Assembly (NCBI GenBank): GCA_004212795.1
Contig: SHBR01000015.1
Coordinates: 1-35,480 of the forward strand
Reading direction: 5' to 3'
DNA: 35,480 nucleotides
From: Candidatus Thioglobus sp.
GTDB lineage: Bacteria > Pseudomonadota > Gammaproteobacteria > Arenicellales > UBA868
A program made the translations under genes and the position numbers. This document shows, one piece after another, positions 7,864 through 17,751 of this stretch. The notes under the pieces were generated by a model. It ran no database searches. It saw nothing but the letters and a program-made list of their open reading frames with translations, and was not told where the DNA came from. Numbering within the stretch: the stretch's first letter is position 1; the number at the start of each line of letters is the position of its first letter.

Positions 7864-10800
7864 TTGGCCCACCCGATAAGATGCTGTAAATCTTTTATTA
7901 AGGCAGAAGAAGGGTGATCAAAAAATATTCCAGCGCCGTTATGATCAGGACTCATTCCCCTCAAAAACAAATAAAAGACACCGCCAAAGTGCTGTTCATA
8001 TTGATAGTCTGGCTTTCGACTCTGCAGCCAATAATCAAGTGCTAAAGAGTAGATCAGATACTGCATGGTGTATCCCGACCTTTGCATTTCGACTGTTAAT
8101 GCGGGAGAGAAGTAGTCGCTATATTCACCACCTAAAAAATTGGACTTGTAATCCACTAAATAAAACCGACCGTTGTCCTGAAAAACAAGATCAATAAACC
8201 CCTGCAAAAATCCTTGCGCGTTCGCATACCTAAACGCCTCGGTCATTTTCTCTGGCGTTAGTCCATCGGGTAATTCATGCCTTTGAAGTGCCTGCCTCCA
8301 GCCCATTTGATCAAAATCGTCGACCGGAATACAAAACGCCATCTCATCAATTCGGGAATTACGCGCGATATTTCCGAGCCGTAATCCATTTTCGTTGAGT
8401 GGCGAACAAAGCACGTCATTTAACATTTGATCGACAACGGGCGTCCAATCTGTATCAAACCCATACTCGACTAGCACTTGCTTGATGGTATCAATGTAAC
8501 CGGAGGGTGTGGACCCGGCAAAATCAATCAACTCGAAAATCCGATGCAAGCAGGTGCCCGCACGAGGCCCGCGAGGGAAAGTAAAAAACCCGGTTGTGCC
8601 GTCAACTGTTGACTTACGGTACCGGCGATCATAATCAGGCAGCGATGAATCATGCCCACTTGTAATTGAACTAAAACTGCTGAGCTGCCAGCTTCGATAA
8701 AGAGGCCTCGTGGCAACCCTTGCGTCAACAGAGGCCTCGTAAGGCGGAAGATCAAAAGATCCGCCTTGTGTTTCAGGTATCGGCGCCACCCCAATGGCGC
8801 CTTTTGCCTCAACTGCAAGCTTTTCGAGTGTCTGTTCAAGTTCTTCATCCGAAATTTTTGCAAAAGTCTCGGCGAGGGATTTCAAACTTTGTGGCGCACC
8901 ATCTTTGGCTTCTCTATGTAATAGCCACGCCAGGGCAGACTGGGAAGCACCCGTTGCGGCGCCCCAAATGAGGTAGCACCTGCTTTGTGCGCGGGTGAGC
9001 GACACATAGAGCAGTCGAATACTTTCAGCGAGCTGTTCAATTTCTGCACGTTCTTGATGGGCATCAACCGCTTCCGTCCCGAAATCAACAGCGGGTTGAT
9101 TCTCCAAATCAACATCATGAAAAAAAACACCTTTCTTGCTATCAGTGACTTTGCTGTCCCAGGCAAATGGCAAAAAAACTACCGGATATTGAAGCCCCTT
9201 GCTGGCATGTACCGTAACGACGCGCACGCGATCTTCGTCACTCTCAAGACGTAGCAGACTTTCTTCTTGTGTCTGGGTCGAATCCAGACGGGCTGACGAG
9301 AACCAGTTAAGTAAGGCGGGAACATCAGCATGCTGTGTTGCAACTGATTGAATCAACTCCGCAAGGTGTAGAAGATTCGTCATCCGGCGCTCGCCGTTAT
9401 CGAGATCAGCTAACCGATTTAGTGTTTTTTCGGATGTTAAGAATTCCCGAAACATTCGCATGAAACTGCTGCTCTGCCAACGCTGGTGCCAGTCATGGAA
9501 CTTTAACAACGTGGCATCCCAGTTAGACGCATGGGCTTGAAGCGCCAGCAGATCATCAACATCTAGACCCATAAGATCCGTGAGAAGTGCGGCGCGAACG
9601 AGCGACTCACGCCGAGGATTGGCAATCGCGCGCATTACCCGCTCAACTTCAAGCGCTTCATGGGTGTGAAAAACACTCTGTTGACCCTGCCGGACGCACA
9701 GGATTCCAACATCGTGCAGCGCCCGTTGAATCAGCTGACCCTCGAAGTGACTTCTCACCAGAACGGCAATATCTTGTTGCTGAATCCTTTTCCCGTCGCG
9801 AGTGACGTCCCCGGTCAATAATCGTAAAATCTCGCTCGCAACCGCCTGACTGGCTTGTTCTTTTGCGACTTTTTTTGACAGATACTTGGTCGGGTGTTCG
9901 CGGTTCAATTTCCAAATTAATAGCGGTTTTTCGTTCCGGCTGTCCTGAAGCGCATCCGCCTTGCTGCCCGACTGTGCGTCTTCAAAAGGAATATCAGAAA
10001 ACACAAAACTGCTGTGGCGGTCTCGAAACGAGAAAAGGGCATTTACTGCGCTGACCAGCCCCGGAGCAGCACGGTGATTGGTCTGTAATGTAAAGCGGTT
10101 ACTCACATCATTTCTGGCCCGAATGTACGCAAAGATATCCGCGCCGCGAAAAGAGTAAATGGCCTGCTTAGGATCACCCACCAAAAAGACCGGATTAATA
10201 CCGGACGAATAAATCGCTTTGAAAATTTCGTATTGAACCGGATCGGTATCCTGGAACTCATCAAGCATCGCCACCTGGTAAGTGGCTCTTATTTTCTCGC
10301 AAAGCGCCTCCCCGCCAACTGAGTGCAATGCATGGTGCAAATTCAACAGGAGGTCGTCATATCCCTGAACCCCTTGCTGTCGTTTACGCAGATTCAATTC
10401 CTCATCAGCTCGTAACCGTATATCCGCAATCCAATCAATAAAGAAATCATTGGCATTCTTTTGGTAGTCACCGAGCACTTCAATAAAGTGGTCCATCTCG
10501 TCAAAAAAATCCTGCCGGGGAGGCAACTCGCCCTTGCGCATTGCCCCCGGCTGGGACAGAAAACCAGCGCTCAATTTTTCGATGCTTCGAAATTCAAGGA
10601 CCCTCCGAAAATCAATAAGATTTCGGCTAAAAATGGAATCGAGTAGAAAAATCCATTTCGGCATACTTTTCAGGGGAAATCGGGTTCGATTGAACGCCGC
10701 ATCCTTGTCCAATAGCATCCGAGAGACCTCATCTCGATGATCGTGCCAAACGCCCGATACCCTCTTGAACGTGGCTTCCAGTGATTGCTCAAAGGGATTC

Positions 10801-11429
10801 AGGTCAAGCGCCTTTGGATTCTGAACCAGTCGCAAATAAGGCTTCGCCAACACCGGCTTCAAAAACGCGCTTAAGTCATCCGCCGTCTCAAGTTTCTTCT
10901 GTGCTGCAAGCCAGCCGGTCCAAATGGGTCCAGCGGGATACATATCCCTTCGCCATAAATCGTCGAGCACTTCGGCACGTAGTAATTCCTCATCCAGAAG
11001 GAGTTCATTATCAAGTGTCATCGCGCTTTGAAACGCGCTGTCACTCAGTACGCGTTCACAGAACGAATGGATAGTAAAAATGGCGGCCTGGTCAAACTCG
11101 GCCACTGCGCTGCGTAACTTCAATAAACTCTTTTTTCGGTCCGGGTAGCGAAGCAGCAATGGTGCGAGCAGTGGGTCATCACCGGCCGTGTCATCTTCAA
11201 ATGCGGCAATAGCCTGGGTCAAAGCAGTCCGCAAACGTTCTTTTAATTCTCCAGTCGCGGCTCGGGTGTACGTGACCACCAGAATATTCGGCACCGCGGT
11301 ATCAGACTCCAGTACCAGTCTGAGATAAAGCGCGCTGATGGTCCAGGTTTTTCCCGTGCCCGCCGCCGCTTCAACTAAACTGACGCCGCTCAACGGGACT
11401 TCGAACGGCTGTAATGCGGTCGCCCTCAT
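7860..11429 (-). CDS. recB: RecBCD subunit RecB, 3'-5' helicase and nuclease
   Basis: This is the beta subunit of exonuclease V: a superfamily-1A 3'-5' helicase joined to a nuclease domain that degrades DNA ends until a Chi site and then loads RecA. It has 1189 residues, close to the E. coli length. Walker A is AAAGTGKT (21-28), the Walker B region is AMLDEFQDTDPVQ, and SF1 helicase motifs include GDPKQAIYSFRGAD and VRVVTVHASKGLQ. The C-terminal nuclease keeps GTCLH, Asp1080 (FIDLVF), Asp1093 and Lys1095 (DYKSN), matching the E. coli catalytic set, plus QYLIY. The ATG at 11429 overlaps the recC stop as ATGA, and the stop overlaps recD in the same way, so the three subunits are translationally coupled. 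Confidence 0.97.
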   Translation of the reverse strand: MRATALQPFEVPLSGVSLVEAAAGTGKTWTISALYLRLVLESDTAVPNILVVTYTRAATGELKERLRTALTQAIAAFEDDTAGDDPLLAPLLLRYPDRKKSLLKLRSAVAEFDQAAIFTIHSFCERVLSDSAFQSAMTLDNELLLDEELLRAEVLDDLWRRDMYPAGPIWTGWLAAQKKLETADDLSAFLKPVLAKPYLRLVQNPKALDLNPFEQSLEATFKRVSGVWHDHRDEVSRMLLDKDAAFNRTRFPLKSMPKWIFLLDSIFSRNLIDFRRVLEFRSIEKLSAGFLSQPGAMRKGELPPRQDFFDEMDHFIEVLGDYQKNANDFFIDWIADIRLRADEELNLRKRQQGVQGYDDLLLNLHHALHSVGGEALCEKIRATYQVAMLDEFQDTDPVQYEIFKAIYSSGINPVFLVGDPKQAIYSFRGADIFAYIRARNDVSNRFTLQTNHRAAPGLVSAVNALFSFRDRHSSFVFSDIPFEDAQSGSKADALQDSRNEKPLLIWKLNREHPTKYLSKKVAKEQASQAVASEILRLLTGDVTRDGKRIQQQDIAVLVRSHFEGQLIQRALHDVGILCVRQGQQSVFHTHEALEVERVMRAIANPRRESLVRAALLTDLMGLDVDDLLALQAHASNWDATLLKFHDWHQRWQSSSFMRMFREFLTSEKTLNRLADLDNGERRMTNLLHLAELIQSVATQHADVPALLNWFSSARLDSTQTQEESLLRLESDEDRVRVVTVHASKGLQYPVVFLPFAWDSKVTDSKKGVFFHDVDLENQPAVDFGTEAVDAHQERAEIEQLAESIRLLYVSLTRAQSRCYLIWGAATGASQSALAWLLHREAKDGAPQSLKSLAETFAKISDEELEQTLEKLAVEAKGAIGVAPIPETQGGSFDLPPYEASVDARVATRPLYRSWQLSSFSSITSGHDSSLPDYDRRYRKSTVDGTTGFFTFPRGPRAGTCLHRIFELIDFAGSTPSGYIDTIKQVLVEYGFDTDWTPVVDQMLNDVLCSPLNENGLRLGNIARNSRIDEMAFCIPVDDFDQMGWRQALQRHELPDGLTPEKMTEAFRYANAQGFLQGFIDLVFQDNGRFYLVDYKSNFLGGEYSDYFSPALTVEMQRSGYTMQYLIYSLALDYWLQSRKPDYQYEQHFGGVFYLFLRGMSPDHNGAGIFFDHPSSALIKDLQHLIGWAK

Positions 11430-14400
11430 GCCGTCACGACCTTCATTGCGTTCACCATGGGCCTAAAGATCAAAGGCGCGAGCTTTTCAAACTCGCCATC
11501 GAGAGCGTGTTCAATATTGTCCCGAAACGCGAGCGCAAAATATGGATCCTCGGCCTCACCCCGCGATTTTGAGTAATCGGCGCCCAGCCAGATATCGTAG
11601 GCGGGTTTAAGCGAAGCCTCATTTCCTTCGACAAACTTAAGCGCGCTTCGGGGGAAAAACGGCAGCGGTCGAGTTCGGCCCTGTTGATAAAGCGCGACCC
11701 ACACACTCAGGTGCTCACTTGTGTCGTCGATCGGACTGAATCGAACGATCTCTTCCGAACCGATCAGAAAACTGCAGCGAGTCGGAGAATCCTCCAGAAT
11801 GTTCAGGAGCAAGTGCTGACACCACGCCCGAATTAGATTCCAAGGCGTTGCGCCATCAACAGACCAGAAAATCTGTCCGGCTGGGGTGATATTTTCCAGC
11901 ACACCCGAGATCGTGCAGTCATCAACCTGATGCACGGCCGTCACAGACTCAAATATATTGTCCCCGACAATTTTGACCATTGCCCGGCATAGCCGTTCGG
12001 CAGAGGCCCATGCCGTATCAAGCGCAAGATCGCCTGCGCTACCTGCAGCAAGCATACCGCCCAATTTGGCACGCATTTGAAAACGGGACTTCTCTTCTCC
12101 GCCAATCTGGGAAGACACTGCCTGCTCGACTAACTTCCGCATGGCTCGATAATTCGGCCACATCGGCTCTTTGATGGGGAGCATCCCATCACTATGATCC
12201 AACGTAATATTTAATTCATCGCGCAATAACGTCCGCGCCGGATTTACAAAAAATTCAATCAAGCGCGCGGTAGACACCTGTGACAACGCATTCATGGGCA
12301 GGGCTTGCTTGAACAAAGGAACCGGGGCACCTGGGCCTGCCAGATGATCAGGCGTCATTTCGCTGGCATAGGTGAAAAGAGATGGTGCCCCCTCAAAATA
12401 TCGCCGACTAAAAGGCTGGGACGCGTGCCGGGTTATCCATCTGGACTCGATGTCTGTCCCCACTGAAACCACTTTTATCTCCTCTAAAAGCTCATTGACC
12501 ACGATAGAGGGTGGCTGAACGCTTTCGTCCCTAGCGCTTAGTCCTGAATAACTGACATAAAAAGACTGCCGAGCCGACATCAGCGCCTCCAAAAACGCAA
12601 AACGGTCTTCATCTCGCCGATTTCGGTCACCGGGTCTGGGATTGAGCGTCATTTGATCGAGGCCATGCGAATTGTCTCGCCCTGGAAAATCAGTCGCGTT
12701 CATACCGACCAGAAACACTCGCTCCGCCGGAACGCAACGACCCTGTGCCAAGTTCGCAAAAGTCACCGCGCCGCTCATAAAGCGCCCGCTTGAGGTCGTT
12801 TTTAATTTTTCCTTAAGGACAGATCTCACAACTGATAAAGGAAGCGACATTTCGAGACCAGCCAGGGCAGCATCCGACGCAAGCGTCGCTATTTGCTGAC
12901 GAAGTCGAACGAGCGCGTCACTCTCTTGTTCTTCGAAGAAAAAAAACTGATCAAGAAGCTCGTTAAATATGCCGACCCAACGTGACACTGCATGCTGCCC
13001 GGACATCAACGACTGGAGATTTATCAGTGCTTCGATAAAGGTGCGCCACTGCCCTAATGCCCGAGCCGCACTTGAATCACCCGGAGAGACTGGCATTACA
13101 CCTGACACATCTTCTCCAAGATCTCCCATTCCAAAACCGAGCAACAACCGGTCAATACCACCTCGCCATGTGTGGACCCCTCTGAGATTCAGATTAAGGT
13201 CATCAACATGTTGTGCGTCATAGCCCCAGACAATCCCAAGCTGTCGAATCCATCCACTGATCGTGTCCACATCAACATCGTCCAAGCCAAAGCGCCGTCG
13301 AATAAAATAAAAATCGAGTAGCGCGCTGATGCGTTGGGCATCCAGCCTTGTATCTGGCAGTTCGAGTAGCGACATGAACGCTTTTGTCATTCCGCTTTCA
13401 ACAGGCAGAGAGCTTTCCGCCAAGGTCCAGGGGATATGGCGTGTGCCGTGGGCAGCGCCAAAAACAGTTTCAATAAAAGGTGCGTAGTCCGAAAGACGCG
13501 GAATAAATATCCGCACGTCTGCCGGAGTGAGACTAGCATCCCTCTGAAAGGCATCCAATAATTGGTCGTGCAGCACCTCGATCTCCCGCATCGGGCCGTG
13601 ACAGATATGGACCTGAATAGAATGATCTTCTGGCGTCACCTCATGAGCGCCATGAATAGAGCTGTCTCTTAATTCAGTAATATCGGCCTGAATGTGCCCC
13701 AACAAGCTCGAACGGTGGGGTACCGAGTAGGACTCCGTTTCAAGAGCATTCAACTCGAGAAGCTGGGAAAGATGTTGCCGTCCCGTACGCCCCATTGATG
13801 CGAGCAATCGATTCCCTCGATCAAGATAAATAGCAATATCTTCCCCCTCACGGGCAATAAGTCGTGCGCGCTCTCGATCGCTCACAATATCAGCCCAAAA
13901 GCCATGGCTGAAATTCAAATGATAAATATGAATATCAGTATGGTCAGCGAGATTCGACATGAGGTTTAAAAATTCGGGAGATAATCCTGTCAGCGCAAAA
14001 AGTGAAATTCGAGTCGGTAATTTTTGCCCGGCTTCAGGATTTTTTTTAAAAAAATCGAATAATGCTTTCCTCAGATGTAACCAGTGCTCAGAGTCACCCC
14101 GCGACATCATTTGCCGCCAAAGTGCGCCTTGCCATTCTTCTGTTTTTTGGACTTCCCAATGGCTAATCCAATCAGGACGAAAAACAAGATACTGTTCGAA
14201 GAGTCGGCCCATCTGTCTAGCCAACTGCCAATGCTTGTGTAAATCCCCTTGATCAAGATATCGACTTAATTGCGAATAACGACTTACAAATTCTTCGTCC
14301 TGTAATTCCTGGAGAATTCGCCAGCTTAGCGCATCAGCCGAAAAGGCATTGGTATCCGGAACGTTGGGTAGCACATCGCGAAAAGCTTTCCATAACAATC

Positions 14401-14596
14401 TCGCGGGCAACAGCCACTGCATGTTTGCACTCACACCATGGCGTCTCGCGAGATAAATCGTAAGCCACTCACTAATCGCTGCCCCCGGAATAGCAACAAC
14501 CTCGGGCGACATGACCGCACCTGACGGGGTCTTCAGGGTCTCCGACAACTGGTCAGAGAGGTCCTCAAGCTGGTTGGAGTGGTGCAGGTATAGCAT
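11426..14596 (-). CDS. recC: RecBCD subunit RecC, Chi-recognising subunit
   Basis: RecC is the gamma subunit of exonuclease V. It is helicase-like but inactive, and it splits the strands and scans the 3' strand for Chi. It has 1056 residues (E. coli RecC has about 1122). Recognisable segments include the N-terminal LYLHHSNQLEDL, the internal FLVGMNATDFPG region and the RDEDRFAFLEALMSAR segment typical of RecC; no intact Walker A is seen, as expected. It heads the recC-recB-recD block without the ptrA gene that separates recC and recB in E. coli. The ATG at 14596 has no good ribosome binding site. A promoter would have to lie in the 138-base gap above it, where I see no convincing -35/-10 pair. 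Confidence 0.94.
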   Translation of the reverse strand: MLYLHHSNQLEDLSDQLSETLKTPSGAVMSPEVVAIPGAAISEWLTIYLARRHGVSANMQWLLPARLLWKAFRDVLPNVPDTNAFSADALSWRILQELQDEEFVSRYSQLSRYLDQGDLHKHWQLARQMGRLFEQYLVFRPDWISHWEVQKTEEWQGALWRQMMSRGDSEHWLHLRKALFDFFKKNPEAGQKLPTRISLFALTGLSPEFLNLMSNLADHTDIHIYHLNFSHGFWADIVSDRERARLIAREGEDIAIYLDRGNRLLASMGRTGRQHLSQLLELNALETESYSVPHRSSLLGHIQADITELRDSSIHGAHEVTPEDHSIQVHICHGPMREIEVLHDQLLDAFQRDASLTPADVRIFIPRLSDYAPFIETVFGAAHGTRHIPWTLAESSLPVESGMTKAFMSLLELPDTRLDAQRISALLDFYFIRRRFGLDDVDVDTISGWIRQLGIVWGYDAQHVDDLNLNLRGVHTWRGGIDRLLLGFGMGDLGEDVSGVMPVSPGDSSAARALGQWRTFIEALINLQSLMSGQHAVSRWVGIFNELLDQFFFFEEQESDALVRLRQQIATLASDAALAGLEMSLPLSVVRSVLKEKLKTTSSGRFMSGAVTFANLAQGRCVPAERVFLVGMNATDFPGRDNSHGLDQMTLNPRPGDRNRRDEDRFAFLEALMSARQSFYVSYSGLSARDESVQPPSIVVNELLEEIKVVSVGTDIESRWITRHASQPFSRRYFEGAPSLFTYASEMTPDHLAGPGAPVPLFKQALPMNALSQVSTARLIEFFVNPARTLLRDELNITLDHSDGMLPIKEPMWPNYRAMRKLVEQAVSSQIGGEEKSRFQMRAKLGGMLAAGSAGDLALDTAWASAERLCRAMVKIVGDNIFESVTAVHQVDDCTISGVLENITPAGQIFWSVDGATPWNLIRAWCQHLLLNILEDSPTRCSFLIGSEEIVRFSPIDDTSEHLSVWVALYQQGRTRPLPFFPRSALKFVEGNEASLKPAYDIWLGADYSKSRGEAEDPYFALAFRDNIEHALDGEFEKLAPLIFRPMVNAMKVVTA

Positions 14597-14696
14597 TAGT
14601 CAATTTTTGAAGAATTCAACGCATTCTGAATCTAGATTATGCGCAACCACGGTCTCACATGGTGATCCCGGACTCGGGTGCTCGCCACACCACCGC

Positions 14697-14716
14697 ACAA
14701 CGGAAAAAACCGTTGT
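14697..14716 (-). terminator. Perfect stem-loop after EamA gene, before recC
   Basis: ACAACGG and CCGTTGT form a perfect 7-base-pair stem around a loop of six A on the plus strand (six T on the minus strand). It sits about 20 bases after the stop of the minus-strand EamA gene and about 100 bases before recC. There is no T-tract after the stem on the minus strand, so termination would be weak or factor-dependent. It may instead stabilise the 3' end of the upstream message. Confidence 0.4.
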
Positions 14717-14734
14717 TATTGATGCCACTTCAAT

Positions 14735-15637
14735 CTAACCGCTGCACGCGCGCGATTTAATCGCTCGCACTTCCTTATGGGCCATCCAACTTGCCGCACC
14801 AACAATGACAGCACCCCCGCACCAAATCCAAACATCTGGGCTTTCATCAAACAAAATCAGTCCCAGGATTGTTGCCCAAACGAGCTGAATAAAAGTGAAC
14901 GGTTGCACAGCGGAAACTTCACCCGCTTTTAGGGCGCGAGTCATACAGTAGTGTCCCGCTGTTGCAAGTACCGCGGTCACAGCAAGCAGCATAAGTTCCG
15001 GCAAAATCGGCTCGCGCCAAACCAACAACGCCGGCACTGCCAGGACGAGTGTGCAAGATACTGACAGCAACACCACGATCATTGCGCTTGACTCCTTGCG
15101 AGTCGCAGATTTAGCCATCAAGTAGGAGCATGCAAAAAGAGGAGCGGCGCCAAGTTGCGCGAATGCGCCGATATCAATAACCCGAAACCCGGGGCGCAGA
15201 ATCATTAGCGCGCCCAAGAATCCTACCAGGATGGCAATCATTCGAAAACTTTTGAACCGCTCACCAAGGAAAAAGGTTGCGCCTAAGGTTGCAAAGATCG
15301 GGGTCGTAAATCCCAATGCCGTTATTTCAGCGATGGGTATTCGACTCATAGCAAAAAACCACAACATGACACCGCCGCTATGAATTAGGCCCCTCAGCCC
15401 GTGGAAACCGAGTCGCTGGGGGTTCAGCGAGAGAACGCCCATACGCGTGAGCGATGGCAAGATCAGAATAATGCCAAAACAATATCGAATGAATGCGGCC
15501 TGAATCGGATGCATCTCAGTCCCCAGATATCGAACAGCGACAACCACTCCGACGAACAAGGTACCCGTTAGCAGCATCCACGCAATTCCCCGCAGATTGC
15601 CGGACAGCGGAGCGCCTTTAAAAAGATAGCTCAGCAC
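14735..15637 (-). CDS. EamA/DMT-family permease (RhaT/RarD-like)
   Basis: The product has about 300 residues with ten hydrophobic segments in two EamA repeats. The first contains PIAEITALGFTTPIFATLGA and FFLGERF; the second has ALKAGEVSAVQPFTFIQLVWA and LILFDESPD, the signature pattern of DMT permeases similar to S-adenosylmethionine or riboflavin-type exporters. The substrate is unknown. The reading frame is open further upstream inside the WYL regulator. I place the start at GTG 15637, four bases after the regulator stop, because it preserves all of helix 1; an ATG about 50 bases further in, with GGGGA before it, is the alternative. The gene probably belongs to one transcript with the regulator. 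Confidence 0.82.
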   Translation of the reverse strand: MLSYLFKGAPLSGNLRGIAWMLLTGTLFVGVVVAVRYLGTEMHPIQAAFIRYCFGIILILPSLTRMGVLSLNPQRLGFHGLRGLIHSGGVMLWFFAMSRIPIAEITALGFTTPIFATLGATFFLGERFKSFRMIAILVGFLGALMILRPGFRVIDIGAFAQLGAAPLFACSYLMAKSATRKESSAMIVVLLSVSCTLVLAVPALLVWREPILPELMLLAVTAVLATAGHYCMTRALKAGEVSAVQPFTFIQLVWATILGLILFDESPDVWIWCGGAVIVGAASWMAHKEVRAIKSRACSG

Positions 15638-15641
15638 ATGC

Positions 15642-16619
15642 TCAGTTGGGATATTGCCGCGCAGCAGCAGACAAACGCTCTCGTACCGCTTTACGCAGAC
15701 TGTCTGGCGCAATAACTTCGACCTCGGCCCCGTGACGCATAATATCCATCACGAGTTCTGTCTCTTCAGAGTAAGGTACCTTTAGGGTATACGTGCCATC
15801 AGGCTGCATCTCGCCCTGCTGACGGGAGTGCCATTTTTCTCCTGACACCCATCGGGCCGCCTCCGGCGTAAACCGTAATACGGCTTCTCGAATATCATCC
15901 CCGGCGAAAATTCCGTAGCCTGTACCAAGCACTTTCTCAAGCTCGCTCTCCGTCACATCTTTAGCTTTCTCGGTCTCGATCGTATCGGCAGCACGAATGG
16001 CATCCACCGCGAAACTGCGAAGGCTTCGTCTTAGATGACACCAGCTATCGAGATACCAGTTGTCGCGATAATGTGCGAGACGCTGGGGGGAGACCCGCCG
16101 CCGAGTCACTTCTCCCGTTCGGCGATTGAGGTGCTCTATATCAAGTTGATGGCGCCGTAAAAGCGCATGGGAAATTGCCCCAAATACATCACTATCAGCC
16201 CGGCGCGCTCCCATATGTAATACCCTAATTCGCCGCGTGACTTCTTCAGCAGGATGATCCCCGCTGTCAATCAATCTTCGAATCCGATCCCTTAGCGGCT
16301 CAATATGCGGCTCAAGCAGTCCCGGCTGCAAGCTTGATAACAAGTGCTCCATGGTCAGCAATGCATGCACCTCTGATGCATTGAACCACAGCCCCGGCAA
16401 CGCATAACGATCTGCATCTTGGCTCACGGACTCATATCGATAGCGCCGTGTCTCATGATCCCACTGAATAGGCGCAGCGAGTCGGTCACGCATATATTCG
16501 AGATCGCGTCGAATGGTCGCTCTCGAGATCTCCATCTCTTCCATCATGTCCTGAAGCGTCGTGCCCCGGGCGCTCCGCATCATACGATCGATCGTGTAGA
16601 ACCGCTCGGTACGATCCAT
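15642..16619 (-). CDS. WYL-domain transcriptional regulator (YafY/PafC type)
   Basis: This 325-residue regulator has an N-terminal DeoR/HTH_11-type winged helix (about 3-62; recognition region ISRATIRRDLEYM) and a WYL ligand-sensing domain. The namesake residues WYL are at 188-190 within NWYLDSWCHLR, followed by a WCX-like C-terminal domain with YSEETELVMDIM. WYL regulators bind nucleic-acid or nucleotide ligands and control metabolic, DNA-damage or phage-defence genes. It starts 5 bases after the pterin dehydratase stop and ends 4 bases before the EamA start. It could control that set, and its position two genes above recCBD on the same strand makes a DNA-stress input conceivable. No operator was identified. 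Confidence 0.9.
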   Translation of the reverse strand: MDRTERFYTIDRMMRSARGTTLQDMMEEMEISRATIRRDLEYMRDRLAAPIQWDHETRRYRYESVSQDADRYALPGLWFNASEVHALLTMEHLLSSLQPGLLEPHIEPLRDRIRRLIDSGDHPAEEVTRRIRVLHMGARRADSDVFGAISHALLRRHQLDIEHLNRRTGEVTRRRVSPQRLAHYRDNWYLDSWCHLRRSLRSFAVDAIRAADTIETEKAKDVTESELEKVLGTGYGIFAGDDIREAVLRFTPEAARWVSGEKWHSRQQGEMQPDGTYTLKVPYSEETELVMDIMRHGAEVEVIAPDSLRKAVRERLSAAARQYPN

Positions 16620-16624
16620 CTTGG

Positions 16625-16981
16625 CTAGTCCGCCACCTGCATCCCATCGTAAAGACCGTCACTTCGCGCCGCCAGAATAAGATCGTTCAAATGAATATCA
16701 TGTATTTTGTGGGTCCACCAATCTACAGTCACCTTTCCCCACTCGGTCAATAACGCGGGATGATGGCCCTCTGCTTCAGCAAGCTCTCCGACCGCGTTGG
16801 TAAAGATCAAGGCAGTCTCAAAATTTTTAAAGGCGTAAATCCTTCGAAGTCTTGGCTCGCCATCAATGACCAAATGATTCCACTGATCTCGTGATTGCAA
16901 AAACGCAGCAAGATCTTCTTTGCTAACGGGTGGGGCTCCTGCGCGACATGCTTCGCAAGCCATTTGAGTGTAATCTGTCAT
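16625..16981 (-). CDS. phhB: Pterin-4a-carbinolamine dehydratase
   Basis: This is a 118-residue protein of the PCD/DCoH family, which dehydrates 4a-hydroxytetrahydrobiopterin after aromatic amino acid hydroxylation and thereby recycles the pterin cofactor. The catalytic motif EGHHP is at residues 71-75, preceded by the [19 protein letters not shown] helix and followed by the family's [18 protein letters not shown] segment. I chose the ATG at 16981 because AGGAAAG lies just before it; the frame stays open 11 codons further. No phenylalanine hydroxylase gene is nearby; PhhB homologues are also found alone and may serve molybdopterin or other pterin metabolism. It appears to be the first gene of a unit with the WYL regulator and the EamA permease. 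Confidence 0.93.
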   Translation of the reverse strand: MTDYTQMACEACRAGAPPVSKEDLAAFLQSRDQWNHLVIDGEPRLRRIYAFKNFETALIFTNAVGELAEAEGHHPALLTEWGKVTVDWWTHKIHDIHLNDLILAARSDGLYDGMQVAD

Positions 16982-17048
16982 GATGCTTTCCTGATTAGAT
17001 AAAAATATTGGCAAATGTCTTCCTATTGCCGTGGCAGAATATCAGATC

Positions 17049-17240
17049 ATGAACCTTGAAGAACATCTGATTGCCTGCCCCTACTGCGGCGAAAACTTTA
17101 CCGCGCTCGTCGAGCCCGGTCTCGAGATTGCAGAATATGTCGAGGATTGCGAAATATGCTGTCAACCCATCGTATTCTCAATCACCGAGAGCGGTTCAGA
17201 TTCACCACTCCATATCGACACCCGGCGTGAAAATGACTGA
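17049..17240 (+). CDS. Small CPXCG cysteine-rich protein
   Basis: The product has about 63 residues with a CPYCG motif near the N-terminus and a CEICCQPI motif about 25 residues later. Together these form a probable rubredoxin-like zinc knuckle. It matches the CPXCG-containing cysteine-rich family of small proteins of unknown role. The acidic stretch between the two cysteine pairs (VEPGLEIAEYVED) is also typical. An in-frame GTG at 17031 would add six residues; the ATG at 17049 gives the usual start MNLEEHLIACPYCG. It diverges from the pterin dehydratase gene and its stop lies two bases from the stop of the convergent DUF4864 gene. Confidence 0.85.
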   Translation: MNLEEHLIACPYCGENFTALVEPGLEIAEYVEDCEICCQPIVFSITESGSDSPLHIDTRREND

Positions 17241-17242
17241 GG

Positions 17243-17674
17243 CTAGGTCGTCTCACCCGAATAACGGGTCACGCGACAGCCGTTAATCCGCCAATCTTCC
17301 TGATTCTCTAGGACCATCTGATAGGCCGCGAGCCATAAGCTGCCATCGCGCGCATAAATCTTGACGCCAAACACCGGGCCGTCCGCTGTCTTCTCAACCC
17401 CCAGAAAATCGACCTGGGCTGGACTAATCAGCGCGCCATAACCCGTGCGAACCATCGTCATAAAAATATCTTGATTGGGGAACATCGATTGAATAAGGGG
17501 CGAGGCTTGCGCGTATGCCGTCGTCGCATCACCCCTCGCGAACGCGTCAAGCTGCCGTTCGATCACCTGTTGCATCGAGCTAAATTGCGCTTGTTCTACA
17601 CCTTGACTTGATTGCGCGCTAATAGTGAAAAGTGCAAGAAAAAGAATAAGAGCGTTTTTTATTTGAGTCATCAT
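17243..17674 (-). CDS. Exported DUF4864-like protein
   Basis: This 143-residue protein has a clear signal peptide (hydrophobic ALILFLALFTISA, then a likely cleavage after about residue 25). The mature part resembles DUF4864, a SnoaL/NTF2-like alpha-beta cone: it starts with IERQLDAFARGDATTAYAQA and ends with WRINGCRVTRY. The role is unknown, and periplasmic location is likely. AGGTGATC lies at good spacing before the first of two consecutive ATG codons. The DUF3144 gene lies 77 bases upstream on the same strand, so they may share a transcript. Confidence 0.8.
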   Translation of the reverse strand: MMTQIKNALILFLALFTISAQSSQGVEQAQFSSMQQVIERQLDAFARGDATTAYAQASPLIQSMFPNQDIFMTMVRTGYGALISPAQVDFLGVEKTADGPVFGVKIYARDGSLWLAAYQMVLENQEDWRINGCRVTRYSGETT

Positions 17675-17751
17675 GGGATCACCTGTCTTTTGTTTTTATT
17701 TTTATCAGACCCGGCGTGAAGCGAGCGAATTCAAAATTAAATCCCGCGGTC

